Shown in pieces: positions 17,943-27,322 of a stretch of 64,000 bases of DNA. Origin of the DNA: Roseomonas haemaphysalidis. Lineage in GTDB: Bacteria > Pseudomonadota > Alphaproteobacteria > Acetobacterales > Acetobacteraceae. The DNA is taken from positions 2,835,001 to 2,899,000 of the forward strand of contig NZ_CP061177.1 in NCBI RefSeq assembly GCF_017355405.1, read 5' to 3'. The notes beneath the pieces are model-generated. The model had not been told where the DNA came from. It saw only the letters and a program-made list of their open reading frames with translations, and searched no databases. The translations under genes and the position numbers were made by a program. Every line of letters starts with the position of its first letter. Position 1 is the stretch's first letter.

Positions 17943-19814
17943 ATGCGCCTCAAACACAGCCTGCTCCTCCTGGGACTGATCGCTCCCGTCCTCGCCCTCG
18001 GGTCGGCTTCCGCCCCGGGGCAGGAAGCCGCGCCTGCCGGATCGCCTGAGCCTGCGGAGGCGGTGCGCTCCTACGAGGTCAGCATCCCCGACACGGGCGA
18101 CGAAGCGCTGGACGGCGCGCTGCGTCGCGCCTCGGCGCTGGAAAACCTGCGCGACAGCGTGACGGTGGATGCCGACGGGCTGATCGCCCGCGCCATCGGC
18201 GAGGCCGGCAACATCCGCGATGCGCTGCGGTCCGAAGGGTACTATGCCGGCAGCGGCCGGGTCACCCTGGCCGGCGAGGCACCGGATGCCGCCGGCTTGG
18301 CGCAGCGGCTGGCCGCCATGCCGGGCCCGGTTCCCGTGGTCGTGACGGTGGAGCGCGGCCCGCAATACACCTACGCCCCCGCCCTGCTGGTGGCGGACCC
18401 GCCCGGTGCTTCCCTGGCGGATGCCGGCGACGCCATCCTACCGGCGGGCGAGCCGGCCCGCGCCGCGCCCGTGATCGACACGCAAAACCGGCTGGTCAGC
18501 AACCTGAAGGACAGCGGCCACCCCTTTGCCGCGGTAGGCCGCCGCGTGGTGGTGGACCATGACACGCGGCGAATGGAGGTCACCTACCGCGTCACGCCCG
18601 GCCCGGTGGCGCAGTTCGGCACGCCCACCGTGTCGGGGCAGGAGCAGGTGGACGACCGGCTGCTCGCCAACGTGGTGCGGCCGCTCGCGGGTCGCACCTA
18701 CAGCCAGGCCGAGATCGACAAGACCCGGCGGGACCTGGTGGCGCTCGGCGTGTTTTCCACCGTGCGCGCCCGCGCCGCCGACCGGCTGGACGCGGCCGGC
18801 ACCCTGCCCGTCAGCTTCACGGTGGCCGAGCGGGCACGCCATTCCATCGGCTTCGGCGCCGCCTATGAAACCCGCTATGGCCCGACCCTGAGCACCTTCT
18901 GGGAACATCGCAACCTGTTCGGCGGCGCCGAGCGGCTGCGGGTGGAGGCCGAAGCCAACCGCCTGGGCACCAGCGGCAACACAGATGATACCGGCGGCAA
19001 GCTGTCCGCGAACCTGCGGCAGCCCTGGTTCCTCGGCAGCAACCAGACCCTGGTCTACGACATCGCCGTGCTGCGCGAGCGGCTGGACGCCTATGACCGC
19101 GATGCCTTCACCGCCTCGGTCCTGCTGGAACGGCCGATCACGGAAAAGCTGACCATCTCCGCCGGTCCGCTGGGCGAGGTCAGCCGCGTCACGCAGGATG
19201 ACATCACCACCAACTACCAGTTGCTCGGCGCGCTGGGGCAGGTGCGGTGGGAGGATGTCGACAGCCTGCTGAACCCGTCCCGCGGGCTGCGCATCACCGC
19301 GCTCGCCAGCCCGATCTACAACTTCACGGACGCGGACCTCTTCACCCGCACCCGGTTGCAGGCCAGCACCTATCTTGACCTGTCCAGCGACAAGGGCAGC
19401 ATCCTGGCGTTGCGCGGCGTGGTCGGCAGCATCCTGGGCGCCGAGATCGGCGGCGTGCCGCCGGACAAGCGCTTCTACGCCGGCGGCGGCGGCTCGGTAC
19501 GCGGCTACGACTACCAGTCCATCGGCCCGCGCACCCGCGGCGACCAGCCGCGCGGCGGCCTGTCCCTGGTGGAAGCCAGCATCGAGCTGCGCCAGCGCAT
19601 CCGGGGGCCGATCGGCATGGCCGCCTTTGTCGACGCAGGCTCGGTGGGCACGGACGTGACGCCGGAATTCGGCAACATGAAATACGGCGCCGGCCTGGGC
19701 ATCCGCTACGACACCGCCATTGGCCCGCTGCGCGCCGATGTCGGCATTCCCCTGAACAAGGAGCGGGGCGACAGCGCCTTCGGCCTGTATGTCGGCATCG
19801 GGCAGGCATTCTGA
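17943..19814 (+). CDS. tamA: Translocation and assembly module outer-membrane protein TamA
   Basis: A 623-residue Omp85-family protein. A signal peptide covers about residues 1-27. POTRA-like domains follow, with EGYYAGSGRVTL and PFAAVGRRVVVDH typical of POTRA strands. From about residue 300 a 16-stranded barrel begins (SIGFGAAYETRYGPTL), and it ends in the aromatic LYVGIGQAF needed for BAM recognition. RFYAGGGGSVRGYDYQSIGPR is the conserved barrel loop motif that enters the pore. TamA with inner-membrane-anchored TamB is thought to move phospholipids or autotransporters to the outer membrane. It overlaps the tamB start by one base. Confidence 0.92.
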   Translation: MRLKHSLLLLGLIAPVLALGSASAPGQEAAPAGSPEPAEAVRSYEVSIPDTGDEALDGALRRASALENLRDSVTVDADGLIARAIGEAGNIRDALRSEGYYAGSGRVTLAGEAPDAAGLAQRLAAMPGPVPVVVTVERGPQYTYAPALLVADPPGASLADAGDAILPAGEPARAAPVIDTQNRLVSNLKDSGHPFAAVGRRVVVDHDTRRMEVTYRVTPGPVAQFGTPTVSGQEQVDDRLLANVVRPLAGRTYSQAEIDKTRRDLVALGVFSTVRARAADRLDAAGTLPVSFTVAERARHSIGFGAAYETRYGPTLSTFWEHRNLFGGAERLRVEAEANRLGTSGNTDDTGGKLSANLRQPWFLGSNQTLVYDIAVLRERLDAYDRDAFTASVLLERPITEKLTISAGPLGEVSRVTQDDITTNYQLLGALGQVRWEDVDSLLNPSRGLRITALASPIYNFTDADLFTRTRLQASTYLDLSSDKGSILALRGVVGSILGAEIGGVPPDKRFYAGGGGSVRGYDYQSIGPRTRGDQPRGGLSLVEASIELRQRIRGPIGMAAFVDAGSVGTDVTPEFGNMKYGAGLGIRYDTAIGPLRADVGIPLNKERGDSAFGLYVGIGQAF

Positions 19815-22800
19815 TGCGCCGCGTCCTGAAATGGGTGGGCGGCGTGGTCGCCGTGCTGCTGCTGTTGCCGGTGCTGCTGATCGGGGGCGTGCTGCTCGGC
19901 GCCAACACCGCGCCCGGGCAGCGCGCCATCGCGGACCTCGCGCACCGCTTCGTACCTGGTCTTTCCATAGAGGGTCTCAGCGGCCCCATCCCCGGCAGCC
20001 CGGGCTTCGGCAAGCTGACCATGTCCGACAGCAAGGGTCCCTGGCTGGTCGTTGAGGACGGACGGATCGAGCTTGGCCTGTCCGCGCTTCTGAACCGCGA
20101 GTTGCTGATCAACCGTGTGGCGGCCAGCCGCGTGGCGCTGCTGCGGCTGCCGGAAGCCGATCCCAATGCCCCGCCACCGCCGCCCAGCGAACCCGGCCCC
20201 CTGGTGCCGGCGCCGCCCCAGTTGCCGGTCGCCGTGCGCTTGCTGGCGCTGGACGTGGCGCGCATCGAGATCCCGCGCGAGCTGATTTCCGCCACGGAGG
20301 AGGAAGCCAGCCCCGGCGGCTTCGCCCTGTCGGCACGGGGCAATGCCAGCCTCGTCGCGCAGGTGCTGGACGCCCGCCTCCGGCTGGAGCGGCTCGGCCA
20401 GCCCGGTTCGCTGAACCTGGAAGCCGGGCTGGACCCCAAGTCGTCGCTGCGCCTGGGACTGCGGGTGCAGGAACCGGCGGGGGGCGTGCTGGCCACCGCC
20501 ATCGGCGCCCCCGCCAATGCCACCGACCTGACGCTCAGCCTGGACGGCCCGGCCAGCGGTGCGGCGCTGCAGGCGCAAGGCACCATCGGCGAGGCCGCAC
20601 GCTTCAACGCCGCCGGCACCGTGGCGATGAACCCCGACAGCTCCGCCCACATCGTGCTGCACGGCGAGGCCGCGACGCCGACCCTGCTGCCTCCCCCTGC
20701 CCGGCGGGTCGAATTCGCCATCGACGCGGCGCAAACGCCGGCCGGCGGATTGAACCTTGCCCGCCTGTGGCTGCGCGCGCCGGGCGGTGAGGCGACGGCG
20801 CAGGGCAACCTGGAACGGCTGACCCTGACCGGGCGCGTGGCGGACTCCTCCGCCCTGGCGCCGCTGGTGCCGGAGATCGTGGGCTGGGAATCCATCGCGC
20901 TGGACGGCAGCATCAGCAACGGCCAGGACTTCGTGCTGCGCGTGCAGCCCCAGGGGCTGCGCCTGCCGGCGCCGGCGGACGCCGCGCTCGGTCCCGCGCC
21001 TGTCGCGGAATACGCCGGCACGCTGTCGCGCATCGAACGCTTCACGCTGGATGGTGCCGCCGCGCGGCTGGAAGCCTCTGGCGGCTTCGCGGACGGGCTC
21101 GATCTGGCGCTGCACCTGGTGGTGCCCGAAGTCAGGCGCATCCGGGAGGAGGTGTCCGGGCCGCTGGACCTGCGCGCGACGGTGAAGGGCCCCGCGGCGA
21201 ACCCGGCCATCGCCGCGCGGCTGACCAGCCCCGGCCTGACGGCGGCGGGGCGCCGCATCGAGAACCCGGACCTGCAGGTCGAGACGCCGGCCGTGATGGG
21301 CCTGACCGGCACCGCCCGGCTTGCCGCGCATGCCGAGGGGCAGCCGGTTTCCCTGGCGCTGCAGGCGGCGTCGGAAGGCGCGTTCATCCGGCTGCGCGAG
21401 GCGCGTGGTCAGTTCGGCCCCATCACCATGGGCGCCGATGGCAGCTTCGATACGGTGGCCAAGCTGTTCGACGGCTCAGCCTTCGTGAAGTCGGACAACC
21501 TGGCGCCACTCAGCGCCCTGGCCGGCCAGCCGGTGGCCGGCCGCATGGACCTGACGGCCACGTTGCGGCCGCAGGGCGGGCAGCAGGGTATCGATGCCCG
21601 CCTTCAGCTGGCCCAGGTGCAGGCCGCCGGGCAGACCGTCGGCGCCAACCTGACGCTGAAGGGCACCGACGCGGCGCTCGACTTCAATGCCGATGCCAAG
21701 CTGACCCAGGGCAATGTGTCTGGCCGCGGGCGCTTCACGCGGGGCAGCACGGGCATGCGCTTCGACCTCGCCGCGCTGGACGTGTCGCAGGGCGAGTACG
21801 GCGTCCGCCTGGAAGCCCCCGCCACCATTCTGCTGCCGCCATCCGGCGCCGTGGAGATTCCCGGCCTGCGCCTGGCCGGCCGGCCGGGCGGCAACGTCAC
21901 CATCACCGGGCATTGGGGGCCGGACCGCGCGGACCTGCGGATGGCCCTGGCGACCCTGCCCCTGTCGCTGGCCAACAGCTTCGTGCCGGAGCCGCAGCTC
22001 GGCGGCAGCATCACCGGCGACGTGCGCGTCACCGGCCCGACCACGGCCCCGGAGGTGAACGCCGTCATCAACGGCACCGGCCTGACCGTGGTGGCCCCCT
22101 GGTCGCGCGGCTGGCCCACGGGCACGCTGCGGGTGGAAGCCACGCGCAGCGGCGCCGGTGCCGTGCGGGCGAATGCCACCTATCGCATGGGAGCACTGGC
22201 CAGCCTGAATGCCCGCGCAGAACTGCCGCAAGGCCCGGCCACCACTGCGCCGCTGTCGGCCAGCCTCGACGGCACGGCCGATCTGGCCACCCTGCTCGCC
22301 CCCACGCTGGGCGGTGGTGCCAACCGCGTCACCGGGCGCATCGCGCTGGCGGGCGGCGCCGGCGGCACGCTGGGCGCGCCGCAGCTGACCGGCACGGTGG
22401 ACCTGACCAATGGCAGCGTGCGCAACCAGCTCTACGGCCTGCGGCTGAGCAACATCACCGCCCGGCTGCGGGCCCAGGGCGAGCGGATCCTGGTGGAGCG
22501 TTTCAACGCGCGGGCCGGCCAGGGCAGCATCGAGGCCAGCGGCTTTCTGGAACCCTTCGCCGCCGGCATCCCGATCGACATCGCCGTCACCGCCCGCAAC
22601 GCGCAGCCCTTGCAAAGCGAGCTGATCACGCTGTTGACCGACGCCGACCTGCGCTTCACCGGCCCGCTGCAAACAAACCCGGCGCTGGGCGGCACGGTGC
22701 GGCTGCAACGCGCTGTTATCAACATCCCGCAGCAGCTGCCCGGCGGCGGCGTGACCACCCTGGGCGATGTGCAGGAGCGTGGCGGTCCGAACGCCCGGCC

Positions 22801-23602
22801 CGCCGGGGCCGTGCCCCGCCGCAACGCCGCGCCGCCGGCACCGAACCTGGAGGCCACCCCCGCCGCCCCCGTGGCGCTGAACCTGCGGATCGAGGCGCCG
22901 CAGGCCATCCTGGTGCGCGGGCGCGGGCTGGACGCGGAGATGGGCGGCAGCATCCGCATCGGCGGCACAGCGGCGGCCCCCTCGCCCGATGGCACCTTCT
23001 CGCTGCGGCGTGGCACCTTTCAGCTGCTCGACCGCCGGCTGAACTTCAGCCGCGGCAATCTGGTGTTCGATGGCGCCGGGCTGCTGCCCAGCCTGGACTT
23101 CGCGGCCACCACCACGGCGCAGGGCGTCACCATCACTGTCACCATCAGCGGACCGCCCAACGCGCCGAAGATCGAGTTCACCTCCTCGCCCGAGCTGCCA
23201 CAGGACGAGGTGCTGGCGCGGCTGCTGTTCGGCCGCTCGGTGGACAAGCTGTCCGCCTTCGAGGTCGCGCAGCTGGCTTCCTCCATTGCCGGCACGGCGG
23301 GGCTGACGGGGGGTGGGCGGGGCTTTTTCGGCCGGCTCGCGGACCGTCTCGGCCTGGACCGGCTGGGGGTCGGCAACAGCACGGACAACGAAGCCGGCGG
23401 CAACCGCAACGGCGCTGAGAATTCAGCGCTCCAGGCCGGCGGTTATATCGGCCAGGGCGTTTATGTTGGCGTCGAGCAGGGGTTGGAAGGCGGGCCGCGC
23501 GTCGGCGTGGAAGTCGAGCTGACCCCGCGCCTGAAGCTGGAAAGCTCCACCGGCGGCCGTGGCGGCGAGCGCCTCGGCCTGAGCTACGAGTTCGAATACT
23601 GA
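19814..23602 (+). CDS. tamB: Translocation/assembly module protein TamB
   Basis: A 1262-residue AsmA-like periplasmic-spanning protein. One N-terminal membrane anchor (about residues 8-30) is followed by a very long beta-rich region of repeated strand-turn units (a hydrophobic-groove bridge). The conserved DUF490 C-terminal domain follows, with DGTFSLRRGTFQLLDRRLNFSRGNLVFDG, FTSSPELPQDEVLARLLFGRS and the terminal GQGVYVGVEQGLEGGPRVGVEVELTPRLKLESSTG. It partners TamA encoded just upstream (TGATG overlap, coupled translation). It should bridge inner and outer membranes for phospholipid or protein transfer. Length matches the family (about 1250-1400). Confidence 0.94.
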   Translation: MRRVLKWVGGVVAVLLLLPVLLIGGVLLGANTAPGQRAIADLAHRFVPGLSIEGLSGPIPGSPGFGKLTMSDSKGPWLVVEDGRIELGLSALLNRELLINRVAASRVALLRLPEADPNAPPPPPSEPGPLVPAPPQLPVAVRLLALDVARIEIPRELISATEEEASPGGFALSARGNASLVAQVLDARLRLERLGQPGSLNLEAGLDPKSSLRLGLRVQEPAGGVLATAIGAPANATDLTLSLDGPASGAALQAQGTIGEAARFNAAGTVAMNPDSSAHIVLHGEAATPTLLPPPARRVEFAIDAAQTPAGGLNLARLWLRAPGGEATAQGNLERLTLTGRVADSSALAPLVPEIVGWESIALDGSISNGQDFVLRVQPQGLRLPAPADAALGPAPVAEYAGTLSRIERFTLDGAAARLEASGGFADGLDLALHLVVPEVRRIREEVSGPLDLRATVKGPAANPAIAARLTSPGLTAAGRRIENPDLQVETPAVMGLTGTARLAAHAEGQPVSLALQAASEGAFIRLREARGQFGPITMGADGSFDTVAKLFDGSAFVKSDNLAPLSALAGQPVAGRMDLTATLRPQGGQQGIDARLQLAQVQAAGQTVGANLTLKGTDAALDFNADAKLTQGNVSGRGRFTRGSTGMRFDLAALDVSQGEYGVRLEAPATILLPPSGAVEIPGLRLAGRPGGNVTITGHWGPDRADLRMALATLPLSLANSFVPEPQLGGSITGDVRVTGPTTAPEVNAVINGTGLTVVAPWSRGWPTGTLRVEATRSGAGAVRANATYRMGALASLNARAELPQGPATTAPLSASLDGTADLATLLAPTLGGGANRVTGRIALAGGAGGTLGAPQLTGTVDLTNGSVRNQLYGLRLSNITARLRAQGERILVERFNARAGQGSIEASGFLEPFAAGIPIDIAVTARNAQPLQSELITLLTDADLRFTGPLQTNPALGGTVRLQRAVINIPQQLPGGGVTTLGDVQERGGPNARPAGAVPRRNAAPPAPNLEATPAAPVALNLRIEAPQAILVRGRGLDAEMGGSIRIGGTAAAPSPDGTFSLRRGTFQLLDRRLNFSRGNLVFDGAGLLPSLDFAATTTAQGVTITVTISGPPNAPKIEFTSSPELPQDEVLARLLFGRSVDKLSAFEVAQLASSIAGTAGLTGGGRGFFGRLADRLGLDRLGVGNSTDNEAGGNRNGAENSALQAGGYIGQGVYVGVEQGLEGGPRVGVEVELTPRLKLESSTGGRGGERLGLSYEFEY

Positions 23603-23652
23603 CACATCGCTGGCCCTGGCTGCCGGCCAGCGCACCTCATGGAGCAGACAGA

Positions 23653-23841
23653 ATGTCCAGCAGCATCATTCTCCGCCGTGTCTGCCAGGGCGCCCTGCTC
23701 CTCGCCATCGCCGGCAGCCTGGGCGGCTGCGGGCTGGTGGCCTTGCCGTTTCGCGCCACCAGCGCCGTGGTCAAGGTCGTGCCTGTGGCGGGCGACGTCG
23801 TGGCGGCGCCGTTCGATGCGACAGCGGAAGTGATCGACTGA
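23653..23841 (+). CDS. Small lipoprotein, 62 residues
   Basis: A tiny secreted lipoprotein. A basic start (LRR), a hydrophobic core ALLLAIAGS and the lipobox GGC at residues 25-27 predict lipidation at Cys27. The mature part is only 36 residues: GLVALPFRATSAVVKVVPVAG then DVVAAPFDATAEVID. GGAG lies well placed ahead of the ATG. The ALPFR...AVVK..P pattern resembles short lipoproteins of unknown function in related bacteria, but I cannot name a characterised family. It is 50 bases downstream of tamB and could be cotranscribed with tamAB. The mature part contains two short amphipathic repeats (ALPF and AAPF). Confidence 0.75.
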   Translation: MSSSIILRRVCQGALLLAIAGSLGGCGLVALPFRATSAVVKVVPVAGDVVAAPFDATAEVID

Positions 23842-23916
23842 CGGCAAAGGCTGGGGCATCCTCGGCATGCGCTTTGCAAACCATTGCATTGTGCATCGTA
23901 CCGAGATGAGGACCCC

Positions 23917-24894
23917 ATGCCGTTGCCTGGACGACGCGTTCTCGCGGCTTTCACCATGTGTCTGGCCCTGGCCGCGCCCGCGGCGCGGGCGCAGGATTCC
24001 TGGCCCACCCGGCCGATCCGCCTGATCATTCCCTTTGGGCCGGGTGGCATCAGCGACAGCGTCGCCCGCCTCGCCGCGGAATGGCTCGGCCGCCATCTCG
24101 GCCAGCCCGTCATCCCGGACAACCGCCCCGGCGGAAACGGCGCCATCGGACTGGAAGCCGCGGCCCGCAGCCCGGCCGATGGCTACACCCTTCTGGCTGC
24201 CAGCGCGTCGCACGTGGTCGTGCTGCCCCTCATGCAAAACCTGTCCGTGGACCCGGCTCGCGACCTGATGCCGATTTCGATCACGGCCACCAACCCGCTG
24301 GTGCTGGTAACCTCGGCAGCTCTTAACACCGGCAGCCTGCCCGAATTCGTGCAGGTGGTGGGGCGCCAGCCCGGCAAGCTGGACTATGCTTCCGGTGGCA
24401 CGGGCGGGCTGAGCCACCTGGGTATGGGCTTTCTGCTGCATCGCCTGGGGCTCAGCATGGAACACGTGCCCTACCGCAGCGGACCGCTGGCGGTACAGGA
24501 TCTGCTCGCCGGGCGGGTGCCTGTCTACCTCGGCAACTACATCGACATCGCGGGGCTGCTGCAGTCGGACGGCCTGCGGGTGCTGGCCGTCACCTCGCCC
24601 CAACGCAGCATCGCCTTGCCGGCCGTGCCGACGGTGGCCGAGCAGGGCTACCCGGGCTTCGAGCTGGGCACCTGGAACGGCTTGGCCGCCCCCGCCGGCC
24701 TGCCCCCGGCCATTCGCGACCGCATCGCCGCCAGCATGGCCAGGGCCTGCGAGGATGAAGGCTTCCGCTCCGCGATCCTGCGCCTCGGCGCCGAGCCCAG
24801 CTGCGTTGGCAGTGCCGAGATGGCGGCGACCATCGCGCGCATGACGCCCGTGATGCGGGAAGCCATCGCCCTGTCCGGTACCAGGGTCGAATAG
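23917..24894 (+). CDS. Bug/TctC-family periplasmic solute-binding protein
   Basis: A 325-residue extracytoplasmic binding protein of the tripartite tricarboxylate transporter type. A signal peptide (about residues 1-25, ending AARAQ) is followed by WPTRPIRLIIPFGPGGISDSVAR, the diagnostic N-terminal motif, then VIPDNRPGGNGAIGLEAAARSPADGYTLL. These bind carboxylate ligands between two lobes. The ATG after GATGAGG is preferred to an in-frame codon 33 bases earlier because it starts directly at the signal sequence. No TctA or TctB membrane subunits are nearby, so it is an orphan receptor. The thiamine-diphosphate enzyme directly downstream may act on the imported compound. Confidence 0.93.
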   Translation: MPLPGRRVLAAFTMCLALAAPAARAQDSWPTRPIRLIIPFGPGGISDSVARLAAEWLGRHLGQPVIPDNRPGGNGAIGLEAAARSPADGYTLLAASASHVVVLPLMQNLSVDPARDLMPISITATNPLVLVTSAALNTGSLPEFVQVVGRQPGKLDYASGGTGGLSHLGMGFLLHRLGLSMEHVPYRSGPLAVQDLLAGRVPVYLGNYIDIAGLLQSDGLRVLAVTSPQRSIALPAVPTVAEQGYPGFELGTWNGLAAPAGLPPAIRDRIAASMARACEDEGFRSAILRLGAEPSCVGSAEMAATIARMTPVMREAIALSGTRVE

Positions 24895-24931
24895 CCAAGC
24901 CCAACCACAACAACCAACTGGAGGTTCGCCC

Positions 24932-26635
24932 ATGAACGACCGCATGGAGGCGTCGCCCAGCGCCGCCGAAATTTTCCTGCGTCAGCTTGGCGCCGCCGGC
25001 GTGGACTGGCTGTTCGCCAATGGCGGCACCGACTTCCCACCGATCGTCGAGGCCTATGCCAAGCTCGCGGACAGCAACCACCGCCTGCCACGGCCGATGA
25101 CCGTACCGCATGAGAACGCGGCCGTCGCCATGGCGCACGGCGCCACCATGCTTCTGGGGCGGCCGCAGGCGGTGATGGTGCATGTGAACGTCGGCACCGC
25201 CAACACCATCAACGGCGTGCTGAACGCGGCGCGCGACCAGACGCCGATGCTGGTTCTCGCCGGCCGCACCCCCTATGCCGAGCACGGCCGCCACGGCGCC
25301 CGCACGCGCAACATCCACTGGGCGCAGGAGATGTTCGATCAGGCCGGCATGCTGCGCGAAGCGGTGAAATGGGATGGTGAGCTCCGCGACCCCGAGCAGG
25401 CCGCCGACCTTGGCCGGCGGGCGCTGTCCATCGCCATGGCCTCGCCGCGCGGCCCGACCTACGCGACGCTGCCGCGCGACACGCTGGCCGCGCCTGTCCG
25501 CCGCGCCATGGTCAAGGACGGCCCCCTGCCCGCCCCGGCGAGCCCACCGCCCGACCCTGACGCCATCGCCCAGGCAGCAGCATGGCTGGCACAGGCCGAG
25601 CGGCCGCTGATCATCACCGCCGCCGCCGGGCGCACGCGGGAAGGGTTCGACGCCTTGTCCGACCTCGCGGACCGTCATGCCCTGCCGGTCGTGTCGTTCA
25701 CGCCCCGCTTCGTGAACCTGGCCGCCGATCATCCGATGCATCAGGGCTATGAGCCGGGGCCGCTGCTGGCCGAGGCCGACTGCGTGCTGGTGGTCGATAC
25801 CGATGCCCCCTGGATTCCACATCTGGAAGGCCCCCCGGAAGGCTGCCGCGTCATCCACCTCGGCCCCGACCCTCTGTTTGCCCGCTACCCGATGCGCAGC
25901 TTCCCGACCGACCTGGCCATCACGGCCGATCCTGGCCCGGGTCTGCGCGCCATTGCCGCGGCCATGGCGGCCCTGCCGGCCGGGGCCGACATCGCCGCGC
26001 GCCATGCCCGCCTCCGTGAGCGTGGCACCGCGCAGCGCGCGGCCTGGGCCGCACAGGTGGCGGAGCCACCGGCTGGCGCGATCACGCCGGAATGGATCAG
26101 CCATTGCCTGGGGCAGGCGCTGGAGGACGATGCCATCGTCGTCAACGAATATCCACTGCGCCAGGCCTTCTGCCCCCGCACCCGCTGGGGCAGCTTCTAC
26201 GGGCAAAGCACCGCGGGCGGCCTTGGGTGGGGGTTCGGCGCGGCGCTGGGTGCCAAGCTGGCGGCGCCGGACCGGCTGGTGGTCGCGACGCTGGGCGACG
26301 GGGCCTATGTGTTCAACAACCCCGCCGCCTGCCACTGGGTGTCGCAGGCCCACGGGCTGCCGGTCCTGGTGATCGTCTTCAACAACCGCATGTACGGCGC
26401 CGTACGAAACTCCACCCTGGCGATGTATCGGGACGGCGCCGCCGCAGCCCGGGGCGGCACGCTTCTGGCCGATCTCAGCCCCGCCCCGGCCTTCGAGGCC
26501 TATGCCGAGGCCAGCGGTGGATACGGAGAAAAGGTCAGCGATCCCGCCGCCCGGCCTGGCGCTTTGCTGCGTGCCATCCGCGCCGTGACGGTGGAGCGAA
26601 GGCAGGCATTGCTGAACGTTGTCTGCGACTATTAA
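24932..26635 (+). CDS. Thiamine diphosphate-dependent enzyme (acetolactate synthase-like fold)
   Basis: A 567-residue enzyme with the three-domain layout of acetolactate synthase and benzoylformate decarboxylase. The pyrimidine-binding domain holds the catalytic Glu61 in VPHENAAVAMAHG. A central domain spans about residues 205-345. The diphosphate-binding domain holds GDG at 455-457 and the following NN pair near 484-485 (FNNRMYGAVR) that bind Mg-ThDP. Such enzymes decarboxylate or carboligate 2-oxo acids. The exact reaction is not clear: it lacks obvious acetolactate synthase small-subunit partners. A GGAGG ribosome site lies ahead of the ATG. It follows the Bug-type binding protein by 37 bases, suggesting one operon for uptake and use of one compound. 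Confidence 0.9.
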   Translation: MNDRMEASPSAAEIFLRQLGAAGVDWLFANGGTDFPPIVEAYAKLADSNHRLPRPMTVPHENAAVAMAHGATMLLGRPQAVMVHVNVGTANTINGVLNAARDQTPMLVLAGRTPYAEHGRHGARTRNIHWAQEMFDQAGMLREAVKWDGELRDPEQAADLGRRALSIAMASPRGPTYATLPRDTLAAPVRRAMVKDGPLPAPASPPPDPDAIAQAAAWLAQAERPLIITAAAGRTREGFDALSDLADRHALPVVSFTPRFVNLAADHPMHQGYEPGPLLAEADCVLVVDTDAPWIPHLEGPPEGCRVIHLGPDPLFARYPMRSFPTDLAITADPGPGLRAIAAAMAALPAGADIAARHARLRERGTAQRAAWAAQVAEPPAGAITPEWISHCLGQALEDDAIVVNEYPLRQAFCPRTRWGSFYGQSTAGGLGWGFGAALGAKLAAPDRLVVATLGDGAYVFNNPAACHWVSQAHGLPVLVIVFNNRMYGAVRNSTLAMYRDGAAAARGGTLLADLSPAPAFEAYAEASGGYGEKVSDPAARPGALLRAIRAVTVERRQALLNVVCDY

Positions 26636-26671
26636 CAGCTTAGATCATATGACGACTTCATTTCATAAAAC

Positions 26672-26689
26672 GCTGTTCTCACAGCTTTT
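26672..26689 (+). terminator. Short terminator after the ThDP enzyme
   Basis: GCTGT-TCTC-ACAGC followed by TTTT forms a short intrinsic terminator about 36 bases after the stop codon. It lies in an unusually AT-rich stretch (about 26636-26720). The rest of the 280-base gap up to the next gene shows no further gene I can support. Confidence 0.5.
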
Positions 26690-26915
26690 CACAGAGACTG
26701 AATTAAATTTTCCTGGGTCTGTTCCAGCCTCTCGACATTGCCTGGCTTCTGGCCGATACCCGCTGAGGCGGTGCTGAACCGCGACGGCTGGCCTCTTGCC
26801 GGCCGCGCGAACGCCGCCTTTCCGTCCTGCGATACCAAGAGGTTTCCTGGCGCCCCCAGCGCCACCGGGACCATGCGGAATGGCGGTGGCGGTCCATCCA
26901 AGGAAGCTCCGTATC

Positions 26916-27104
26916 ATGCGTGCCTTCGACGGCCAGATCTCCGGCAACCGGCCCATCCAACGCTCCACCGAAGAGAAGAAGCGTCAGCTTCGTGACCTGA
27001 AGGAAGCGCTTGCCGCCCTCAAACCGCATGCTGCCGCCAGCCTCCGCGAATCTTTGAACGCGAAGATCAAGGCGTTGGAAGTGGAGTTGGCTCCCCGCCG
27101 CTAA
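26916..27104 (+). CDS. Hypothetical small coiled-coil protein, 62 residues
   Basis: I do not recognise this protein. It has a short N-terminal region (MRAFDGQISGNRPIQRS), then a highly charged helix from about residue 18 to 57 (EEKKRQLRDLKEALAALK, then SLRESLNAKIKALEVELAPRR). Leu/Ala in heptad positions predict a short coiled coil. An AAGGAAG ribosome site sits 7 bases ahead of the ATG, and codon use matches the genome, so it is likely real. It stands alone between the ThDP enzyme and minE and is read in the opposite direction to minCDE. Cytosolic, since no signal peptide is seen. Confidence 0.6.
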   Translation: MRAFDGQISGNRPIQRSTEEKKRQLRDLKEALAALKPHAAASLRESLNAKIKALEVELAPRR

Positions 27105-27113
27105 GCGCGCGTC

Positions 27114-27140
27114 GCTCGTCACGCCGATGCGGCGACGAGC
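27114..27140 (+). terminator. Hairpin after the small coiled-coil gene
   Basis: GCTCGT/ACGAGC with an inner CGCC/GGCG pair forms a stem 10 bases after the stop codon. No T-run follows. The remaining sequence up to the minE stop at 27323 shows nothing I can assign. Confidence 0.35.
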
Positions 27141-27322
27141 TGATGGGCGTCGTCATGTGCGGAGTTGCTTCGGGACCGATCTCGGCATCGGCCCGGGTGG
27201 CCCGCGCCAAGCCTGTCAGCGCAATCTTTCGGAAGCGGGCAGGTCGCAGGGCTTAGGCACCAGGCAGTTCAGCCCTGCCCGGGCGGACAGCGCGGCGATC
27301 ACCCTCGCCGCGCCGAACGACT

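Noticed and set aside
26663-26968. 101-codon minus-strand frame in the gap after the ThDP enzyme
   Set aside because: No ribosome site or motif, and it overlaps the better supported 62-residue gene and an AT-rich terminator region.
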